The notes under the pieces: generated by a model
What the model saw: only the letters and a program-made list of their open reading frames with translations
Told to the model about the DNA's origin: nothing
Database searches by the model: none
Shown here: piece by piece, positions 58,283-64,000 of the stretch
How positions within the stretch are numbered: the stretch's first letter is position 1
Layout of the letters: the number at the start of each line of letters is the position of its first letter
Source of the DNA: Verrucomicrobiales bacterium
GTDB lineage: Bacteria; Verrucomicrobiota; Verrucomicrobiia; Limisphaerales; CAIMTB01
Length of the DNA: 64,000 nt
Direction of reading: 5' to 3'
NCBI GenBank assembly: GCA_016795425.1
Contig: JAEUHG010000294.1
Span: 1 to 64,000, forward strand
Translations under genes and position numbers: made by a program

Positions 58283-60022
58283 ATGTCCCAACCGTTGCCT
58301 GCCGCCCTGCCCCGCCTGGTACCGCTCCAGCAATGGCGGCCGCCGAAGAAGAACATTCCGCCCACCACGGTTCAGCGGCAACGCTTCCTGCAGGCGGTCC
58401 GCAATTACGTCGCCGAGTTTCAGCCCGTGCCGCCGGTTCCCATGAAGGAGCTGGCGCAGCACGCCGATCGCCTGGTGACCCAGTTGCAGTGCGACCCCAT
58501 CTACCGCGATTTCCTCGGGGTCCTCATCAACAACGAAATGTGGCGCGAACAACTCGCCAGCGTCCCATTTGAACGGCGGCTCCTGCTCTTGCCCAAGTGC
58601 CTGCGGGTGGAAAGCAAATGTCCCGCGCCTTTCGACGAGTTTGGATTGCTCTGCAAGCAATGCGGGCTGTGCTCCATCCAGGATCTTACCGTCGAAGCGG
58701 AGAAGCTGGGATACGCCGTCCTGGTCGCGGAAGGATCCGCAATCGTCATGAGCCTGGTGCAAACCGGGAAGATCGAGGCCATCGTCGGGGTGAGCTGTCT
58801 CAGTGTTCTCGAGCGCGCCTTTCCTTATATGGAGGCTGCCGCCATCCCCGGAGTCGCAGTTCCCCTGCTGCAGGACGATTGCATCGATACCAATGTCGAC
58901 CTCGACTGGGTATGGGAGTACATCCACTTGACCGCCGAGGACCACACCCGGCGGCTCGATCTGGGGGCGTTGCGCGACGAAGTTGATTTCTGGTTTGCGC
59001 CGGCCTCGTTGGACCTGTTGATGGGAACACCGGAGGGGGATTGCGAACGCATCGCCCGCGATTGGTTGATGCGAGCCGGCAAACGCTGGCGTCCCTTCCT
59101 CGCGGTCGCCACCTATCAGGCCCTGGCAGCCAACGGCGATTCCGTCATTCCCGATGACCTTCGCCGAGTCGCCGTCGCGGTGGAGTGCTTCCACAAGGCG
59201 TCGCTGATTCACGACGACATCGAAGACGGCGACGCCCTGCGCTACGGGCAGCAAACCCTTCATGAAGAACACGGGGTGGCCCAGGCACTCAACGTTGGAG
59301 ACCTGCTGATCGGGGAGGGCTATCGCCTCTTGGCCTCCTGCAAGGCGGCACCCGAAGTGCGCGCCGAGATGATGCGGGTCGCGGCCGAGGCCCAGCGCGA
59401 ACTTTGCCGCGGCCAAGGCGCTGAACTCGCCTGGACCCGAAAGCCCGGCCCGCTGACGCCGGTTCAGGTCGTCGATATCTTCCGTCGCAAGACGGCGCCC
59501 GCATTCGAAGTTGCTCTGCGCCTCGGCGCCCTCTTCGCCGGAAAGCACGAAGAGGTCTCGGATGTGCTCGGGGCCTACAGTCGCTCGCTCGGCATTGCCT
59601 ACCAGATTCGCGACGACTTGGATGATCTCGAAGGGCCCGATGGCGCCGACGCCGCGGGGACCCGCCCGAGCCTGGTCCTGGCGGTCGCCAGGGAACGGGC
59701 CAATGGCGAGGTGCGCGATGCGTTGGAACGTCATTGGCGGCGCGAGGGCTCGGCCACACCGCAGGAAATTGTGGAATGGGTGCGCGCCGTGAAGGCCGAC
59801 GAACGGTGCCGCCACCTTCTGGAGAGCTACAAAGAGGAAGCCATCCGCTCGCTGGTGCTGCTCGAACACGCCAGCCTCAAGGGGCTGCTCCGGCGCACCC
59901 TCGGCAAGATCTTCAACGACGTGGAAATCAAGGGCTGGTGCAAGGAACACCAGCACGACGCGGCAACCCAGGCAGCAGCGACCCCTGCCCCTCAGCCCAT
60001 TTCCGTGTCCGCGGCGACTTGA
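58283..60022 (+). CDS. DUF116-isoprenyl diphosphate synthase fusion
   Basis: A 579-aa fusion. Residues about 90-215 match DUF116: 'LLPKCLRVESKCPAPFDEFG' is followed by 'LLCKQCGLCSIQDL' (C106, C113, C124, C127, C130), then 'IEAIVGVSCLSVLERAF' and 'PLLQDDCIDTNVD'. Residues about 250-550 are a trans-isoprenyl diphosphate synthase: GKRWRP, first Asp-rich motif HDDIED (311-315), and second YQIRDDLDDLEG (444-448). It should make a C15-C40 prenyl diphosphate. The DUF116 cysteines could hold a metal or Fe-S cluster. ATG 58283 is chosen over an upstream TTG. Its stop overlaps the TTG start of the next gene. Confidence 0.85.
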   Translation: MSQPLPAALPRLVPLQQWRPPKKNIPPTTVQRQRFLQAVRNYVAEFQPVPPVPMKELAQHADRLVTQLQCDPIYRDFLGVLINNEMWREQLASVPFERRLLLLPKCLRVESKCPAPFDEFGLLCKQCGLCSIQDLTVEAEKLGYAVLVAEGSAIVMSLVQTGKIEAIVGVSCLSVLERAFPYMEAAAIPGVAVPLLQDDCIDTNVDLDWVWEYIHLTAEDHTRRLDLGALRDEVDFWFAPASLDLLMGTPEGDCERIARDWLMRAGKRWRPFLAVATYQALAANGDSVIPDDLRRVAVAVECFHKASLIHDDIEDGDALRYGQQTLHEEHGVAQALNVGDLLIGEGYRLLASCKAAPEVRAEMMRVAAEAQRELCRGQGAELAWTRKPGPLTPVQVVDIFRRKTAPAFEVALRLGALFAGKHEEVSDVLGAYSRSLGIAYQIRDDLDDLEGPDGADAAGTRPSLVLAVARERANGEVRDALERHWRREGSATPQEIVEWVRAVKADERCRHLLESYKEEAIRSLVLLEHASLKGLLRRTLGKIFNDVEIKGWCKEHQHDAATQAAATPAPQPISVSAAT

Positions 60023-60906
60023 GCCTTCGCCTTCAGCTTCTCCAAGTCGCTCGACTGGCCCCGCGTCTGCTCGGGGAGTCCACCGATTTGGTGCGACATT
60101 TCCTGGCACGGCAATGGACGCCGTCGGGAGGAGCCCAGAACCGTGCGGGACAACCCGACCTTTATTACACCATCTTCACGCTGGCCGGACTTCAAGCTCT
60201 CGACGGTCCAGTGCCGCGGGACGCGGTTGTCGGTTACCTCGAGACCTTCGGCGGCGGCGACGGCTTGGATTTTGTCCACCTCGGCGCCCTGGCGCGGTGC
60301 TGGGCCGCCATTGGTCCCGAAGCCATGCCGGCTCATCATGCCCGTGGAATTCTTGAACGTTTGGAATCCTACCGTAAACCGGATGGCGGCTACGAAGGGG
60401 ATGCCCGCCTGTTGCACGGCACCGCCTACGGCGCCTTTGTGGCGCTCGGGGCCTATCAGGATCTCGGGCAAACGCCGCCGAATGCTTTGAAACTCCTCCA
60501 GAGTCTGCGTTCCCTGGAGTCCGCCGACGGCGTCTGGAGCAACTTCCCGGGCGCGAAGTCGGGAGCCACCAATGCCACGGCCGGAGCTGTCACCTTGATT
60601 CGCCATCTCGGCCTACCCGTCTCGCCCAAAGCCGGGGATTGGCTGCTGGCACAGGCTCATCCCCAAGGCGGATTTGTCGCCATACCGGGAATCCCGTTGC
60701 CCGACCTGCTTTCGACAGCCACCGCCTTGCACGCGCTGTCCGCCTTGGACCGCCGCCTGCCTTCCGGCATTCACGAGCGTTGCCTCGACTTCGTGGACAC
60801 CCTTTGGTCTGCGGACGGAGGGTTCCACGGTCAATGGACCGATGATCATCTCGACGCCGAATACACCTTTTACGGACTCCTGGCCCTCGGCCATCTCAGT
60901 TTGTGA
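60019..60906 (+). CDS. Prenyltransferase-beta-like alpha/alpha-barrel protein
   Basis: A 295-aa protein, start TTG 60019 overlapping the previous stop (TTGA). Repeated 'DGGYEGDARLLHGTAYGAFVAL' and 'DGGFHGQWTDDHLDAEYTFY' segments match the prenyltransferase-beta/squalene-oxidase repeat; 'DLYYTIFTLAGLQAL' resembles GGTase-beta starts. The Asp-x-Cys and His zinc ligands of protein prenyltransferases are not evident (PLPDLLSTATAL has no Cys), so protein prenylation is unlikely. It may be a partner or a second cyclase. It overlaps the SHC-like gene by 4 bases. Confidence 0.75.
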   Translation: MSLRLQLLQVARLAPRLLGESTDLVRHFLARQWTPSGGAQNRAGQPDLYYTIFTLAGLQALDGPVPRDAVVGYLETFGGGDGLDFVHLGALARCWAAIGPEAMPAHHARGILERLESYRKPDGGYEGDARLLHGTAYGAFVALGAYQDLGQTPPNALKLLQSLRSLESADGVWSNFPGAKSGATNATAGAVTLIRHLGLPVSPKAGDWLLAQAHPQGGFVAIPGIPLPDLLSTATALHALSALDRRLPSGIHERCLDFVDTLWSADGGFHGQWTDDHLDAEYTFYGLLALGHLSL

Positions 60907-62732
60907 ACCACGACTTGGTCGATCGCCTCCGCATCACCCGCCAGCGACTCGTCAAGACCCTGGTGGGTCAACTGGAGCCGTCGGGTCGCTGGACCGGCGA
61001 ACTCTCCTCCAGCGCGCTGTCGACCGCCGTTGCCACGATCGCTTTGGGGGAGGTCGCTCGACGCGGCGGGCCGAGTGATCCCGCCGACGGCGCCCGGATC
61101 CGGGCGGGTCTCGATTGGCTTGCGACCCATGCCAATCATGACGGCGGATGGGGGGACACGCCTCGGAGCCGGAGCAACCTATCCACGACCGCCCTGGTTT
61201 GGGCGGCCTTCGGAGCTGCCGCGGTCGACTCGGAACCGACGTACGCCCCGGTCGTCACCCGTGCCGTCGAATGGTTGACCCGGCACGCGGGTTCATTGGA
61301 ACACCTTGTGCCCGCCATCGAAGCGCGCTATGGGGACGATCGGACGTTCTCGGTTCCTATCGTCCTCACGCTGGCTTTGAGCGGCCGACTCGGCCCCACC
61401 GGATGGAAGAAGGTCCGTCCCCTGCCATTCGAACTGGCGGTTTTCCCGCGGTCCTGGTTCGGCGCGCTTCAATTGCCGGTGGTCAGCTACGCGATGCCGG
61501 CGCTCATCGCCCTTGGCCAGGCCATCCACCACCATGCGCCTTCGCCACAGCCGTGGACCCGCTGGCTCCGCCAGCTGACCCGTGACTCCACTCTCCATCG
61601 TTTGATCTCCCTACAGCCCGGGAATGGAGGTTTTCTGGAGGCAACGCCCCTCACGGCATTCGTCACCATGAGTCTCGCCTCGATGGGCGCCGCGGACCAT
61701 GCGGTGACTCGCCGTGCAGCGGCATTTCTACGGAACTCGACGAAGCCCGACGGCAGTTGGCCCATCGACACCAATCTTTCGACCTGGGTTTCGACACTGT
61801 CCGTCAAGGCGCTTCGATCCGACCGGGACGCGCTGCCAGCCTCGGGGCGGGCCGCGCTGCTGGAGTGGCTCATGGGCCAGCAGCAACTCGAGGTCCATCC
61901 GTACACTGGAGCGGCGCCGGGAGGATGGGCCTGGACCGATCTTCCGGGCGGGGTCCCCGATGCGGACGACACCGCCGGAGCGTTGCTGGCTCTGGATGTC
62001 TTGGATCATGAATCGTGGGAGACCCGTGCCGCCGCCGAGCGTGGCGTGGCGTGGTTGCTTCAACTCCAGAATCGAGACGGCGGAATCCCGACGTTTTGTC
62101 GTGGCTGGGGTCGACTGCCTTTCGACCGGAGCGCGCCAGAGCTGACCGCGCATGCGCTGCGCGCATGGGCCGCGTGGGCGCCCCGATTATCCGGCGAGCG
62201 CCGGCACGCCTTGGAGCGCTCCACCGACCGGGCCCTGGATTTCCTGGTGCGGACGCAAGCCACCAGCGGCGCGTGGTTGCCCCTATGGTTCGGGAACGAG
62301 CACGCCGCCGATGACGCCAATCCCGTCTACGGAACCAGCCAGGTGCTGATCGCTCTTGCCGATCAACCCGCTTCCGACACACGGGTTCGCTCCATGCGCC
62401 AAAGCGGCCGGCGATTCCTAATGGATTCCCAAGGAGAATCCGGCGGCTGGGGTGGTGACGCCCAGGCGCCTCCCACCGTGGAGGAGACCTCCCTGGCTCT
62501 TCGCGGACTGGCAGCAGGGCGGGATGCCAACGACGGCGCCACAAGAGCGATCGAGCGAGGTGCCGCGTGGCTTCTGGATCGACTTGAAGTCGCGGAGTTC
62601 CCCGAGGCCAACCCGATTGGTCTCTATTTCGCCAAGCTATGGTACTACGAATCGCTCTATCCGCTGATCTTCGCCATCGAAGGCCTGGGCGGCGCCCTCG
62701 ACCGATTCTGTCGCTCCGAGAAGGATCGCTAA
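60903..62732 (+). CDS. Squalene-hopene-cyclase-like class II terpene cyclase
   Basis: A 609-aa protein, start GTG 60903 overlapping the previous stop (GTGA). The class II catalytic motif is PDADDTAGALLAL, with DADD at residues 353-356 preceded by PGGWAWTDLPGG, as in squalene-hopene cyclases. QW-like repeats include 'DGSWPIDTNLSTWVSTL', 'GGIPTFCRGWG', 'GAWLPLWFGNEHAADDANPV' and 'GGWGGDAQAPPTVEETSLAL'. The length is slightly below SHC (about 630-650). The C-terminus 'GLYFAKLWYYESLYPLIF' differs from canonical SHC. It probably protonates and cyclises a polyprene; the substrate is unknown. Confidence 0.8.
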   Translation: MNHDLVDRLRITRQRLVKTLVGQLEPSGRWTGELSSSALSTAVATIALGEVARRGGPSDPADGARIRAGLDWLATHANHDGGWGDTPRSRSNLSTTALVWAAFGAAAVDSEPTYAPVVTRAVEWLTRHAGSLEHLVPAIEARYGDDRTFSVPIVLTLALSGRLGPTGWKKVRPLPFELAVFPRSWFGALQLPVVSYAMPALIALGQAIHHHAPSPQPWTRWLRQLTRDSTLHRLISLQPGNGGFLEATPLTAFVTMSLASMGAADHAVTRRAAAFLRNSTKPDGSWPIDTNLSTWVSTLSVKALRSDRDALPASGRAALLEWLMGQQQLEVHPYTGAAPGGWAWTDLPGGVPDADDTAGALLALDVLDHESWETRAAAERGVAWLLQLQNRDGGIPTFCRGWGRLPFDRSAPELTAHALRAWAAWAPRLSGERRHALERSTDRALDFLVRTQATSGAWLPLWFGNEHAADDANPVYGTSQVLIALADQPASDTRVRSMRQSGRRFLMDSQGESGGWGGDAQAPPTVEETSLALRGLAAGRDANDGATRAIERGAAWLLDRLEVAEFPEANPIGLYFAKLWYYESLYPLIFAIEGLGGALDRFCRSEKDR

Positions 62733-62745
62733 CCTGCCGTCATGA

Positions 62746-62762
62746 CCGGGCAACCGGCCCGG
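62746..62762. terminator. Hairpin between convergent genes
   Basis: CCGGGC-AACCG-GCCCGG is a perfect 6-bp stem in the gap between the cyclase stop (62732) and the end of the small minus-strand gene (62800). No T-tract follows, so terminator function is uncertain. Confidence 0.3.
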
Positions 62763-62799
62763 CCAGGAGGAGGAACACCCGACGCCCGGAGCCGCCGGA

Positions 62800-63012
62800 T
62801 CACGTGAGCGTGGTCGCCTCGCCTGAGTCGAGCAACTTCGTCTGCTTCTTCACCACCTCGACATTGCGAGTGAGCTCGAACAGCGCACGGAGAATCTCGG
62901 CGCGTTGAGGGCCTTCGCGGATACGCCCGACCACGCGATGCAACGTCGTGACCTCCGCGGCGATGCGATGGCAGATCGCACGCACTTCCTCCGATGCTGG
63001 GACGGGTTCCAT
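62800..63012 (-). CDS. Small protein of unknown function
   Basis: A 70-aa protein from ATG 63012 (MEPVPASEEVRAICHRIAAE). It is mostly helical and charged, with 'REGPQRAEILRALFELTRNV' and 'EVVKKQTKLLDSG'. I do not recognise it. It lies 50 bases after the M42 aminopeptidase gene on the same strand and may be co-transcribed with it. A longer frame to 63228 overlaps that gene and is unlikely. Confidence 0.5.
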   Translation of the reverse strand: MEPVPASEEVRAICHRIAAEVTTLHRVVGRIREGPQRAEILRALFELTRNVEVVKKQTKLLDSGEATTLT

Positions 63013-63062
63013 GGGGCAGGTACTGGGAAAGCGGTCCAACAAGGATCCGCGCTTGGCCACGT

Positions 63063-64000
63063 TCAGATCCGCACCTTGAATTGCTCGCCCTTCTTCAGGG
63101 TTCGTGAGAATCCCGCCATCAATTCCGGGATCTGCTTCAGATCCTTGAGGCTGACGAGTTCCACCGGTGAATGCATGTACCGATTCGGCAGCGAGATGAG
63201 GGCGCTGGGAATGCCACCTCGCGTCCAAAAGATCACATCGGTGTCGGTGCCGGAGGTTGCCGATTGTGCTTCGTGCTGCAGCGAGATCGAAAGGTCCGCC
63301 GCCACCTTCTCAAGGCGACGAACCACCTCCGGGTGATTGGCTCCACCATGCGTCAGCGTCGGTCCGCCCCCGATGCGAATATCGCCATGAAGCTGCTTGC
63401 TGACGGTCGGATAATCCGTGGCATGGGTGACATCCACGACAATCGCCACATCGGGCTTCAGACTGTAGGCAATCTGTCGCGCGCCGAGCAGGCCGATTTC
63501 CTCCATGATGTTGGACACGGCACAGATCTCGGCCTTGAGTCCCTTGCCGTCCTCCGTCAGCAACCGCAACGTTTCGGCGACGGCAAAGGTCCCAATGCGA
63601 TTGTCAAACGCCCGGGCAATCGCCAAGTCCCCGCGCAACAACTCGAACTGGTCCACCAGCGTGATCGGATTGCCGATGCGCACCAGTTTTTGCGCCTCCT
63701 TCCTGGACCCGGCCCCGATGTCGATGAACAGCTCCTCGATCCGAGGATACTTCTTCTCCCCGTCCCCCTTGGTCAGGTGCGGTGCCACATTGCCGATCAC
63801 GCCGAGGATGGGGCCATCCTCCGTGTGAACCTGGACACGCTGGGCTTTGGAGACCACCGGATCGACGCCGCCGAGTCGACGAACGTAGATGAACCCGTCC
63901 TCGTCGATATAGCTGACCGCCAGGGCGATTTCGTCGGCATGACCGGCAAGCATCACCCGGGGCGACCCTCCCTTGTTCAGAACGGCGACGCAGTTCCCGT
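63063..64000 (-). CDS. M42-family metallo-aminopeptidase (partial, 5' end outside window)
   Basis: The gene is open at the right edge; the visible 312 residues start inside the family's first strand. Metal ligands seen are His in MLAGHADEIALAV, Asp in 'AIARAFDNRIGTFA', the Glu pair in 'NIMEEIGLLGA', Asp in 'VVDVTHATDYP', and His in LPNRYMHSPVELVS. These are the M42 (PepA/FrvX/TET) layout of dinuclear zinc or cobalt aminopeptidases, which trim short peptides, often as dodecamers. The frame upstream of the first visible Met continues as coding (NKGGSPRVMLAGH), so the true start lies beyond 64000. Confidence 0.92.
   Translation of the reverse strand, partial: GNCVAVLNKGGSPRVMLAGHADEIALAVSYIDEDGFIYVRRLGGVDPVVSKAQRVQVHTEDGPILGVIGNVAPHLTKGDGEKKYPRIEELFIDIGAGSRKEAQKLVRIGNPITLVDQFELLRGDLAIARAFDNRIGTFAVAETLRLLTEDGKGLKAEICAVSNIMEEIGLLGARQIAYSLKPDVAIVVDVTHATDYPTVSKQLHGDIRIGGGPTLTHGGANHPEVVRRLEKVAADLSISLQHEAQSATSGTDTDVIFWTRGGIPSALISLPNRYMHSPVELVSLKDLKQIPELMAGFSRTLKKGEQFKVRI

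Noticed and set aside
60019..60906. Protein farnesyl/geranylgeranyl transferase beta subunit
   Set aside because: Zinc ligands are not visible and no alpha subunit or CaaX substrate context exists.

Overview
The window looks like GC-rich chromosomal DNA from a Verrucomicrobiota or related PVC bacterium. This placement is inferred from gene content: a PEP-CTERM exported protein, the planctomycete-style set of DUF1549/DUF1553 cytochrome protein plus DUF1501 protein plus cytochrome/TPR protein, a KDG-kinase-like and a D-mannonate-oxidoreductase-like gene, and the verrucomicrobial 'W..IG.V....FYR.R' repeat in exported proteins. No marker gene fixes the species. Genes are dense and lie on both strands. 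I saw no insertion sequence, prophage, rRNA or CRISPR array; there is one tRNA, tRNA-Val(UAC).

Layout. Positions 1-1954 (minus) hold a TPR protein, an MntR-type regulator and a truncated zincin-like metallopeptidase. Positions 2129-10722 (plus) hold a tight five-gene operon: TolC-like outer-membrane protein, periplasmic adaptor, GAF-containing membrane adaptor, PqqD-like/M50/HlyD membrane protein, and a short SecA-like ATPase. It looks like an uncharacterised envelope export machine and is one of the two most interesting loci. Positions 10738-13896 (minus) carry lepB and lepA. Positions 14050-18516 carry a rhodanese-YceI fusion whose rhodanese lacks its cysteine, a Kef-type antiporter, an inositol-monophosphatase family protein and a secreted cyclophilin. 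Positions 18550-28518 carry gamma-glutamyltransferase, a sugar kinase, a PEP-CTERM protein with visible promoter and terminator, glnE, a phosphohexomutase, a mannonate-type SDR and a SET-domain protein. Positions 28620-35032 hold three exported proteins of the cytochrome/DUF1501 type. Positions 35033-42759 (minus) hold two tandem thymidylate-kinase-like genes, an RND pump pair and an orphan OppBC-type permease pair. Next come a repeat-containing exported protein, gltD and gltB (44359-50539), an AMP-forming CoA ligase and a DMT-like membrane protein.

Positions 52981-62732: tRNA-Val, a DUF4197 protein and a NifS-like desulfurase (minus) precede a compact plus-strand series. It runs GcvH-like lipoyl carrier, HdrA-N-like cysteine protein, two-cluster ferredoxin, radical SAM enzyme, DUF116-isoprenyl-diphosphate-synthase fusion, prenyltransferase-beta-like alpha/alpha barrel, and a squalene-hopene-cyclase-like class II cyclase with a DADD motif. 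The last three genes imply an isoprenoid product. The first four suggest electron transfer or radical chemistry joined to it. I know of no described pathway with this combination, and it is the second main candidate for a new system. The window ends in a small unknown gene and a truncated M42 aminopeptidase (minus).

Most other long open frames are antisense shadows caused by high GC at third codon positions and were left out. All functions are read from sequence motifs only; nothing was searched.
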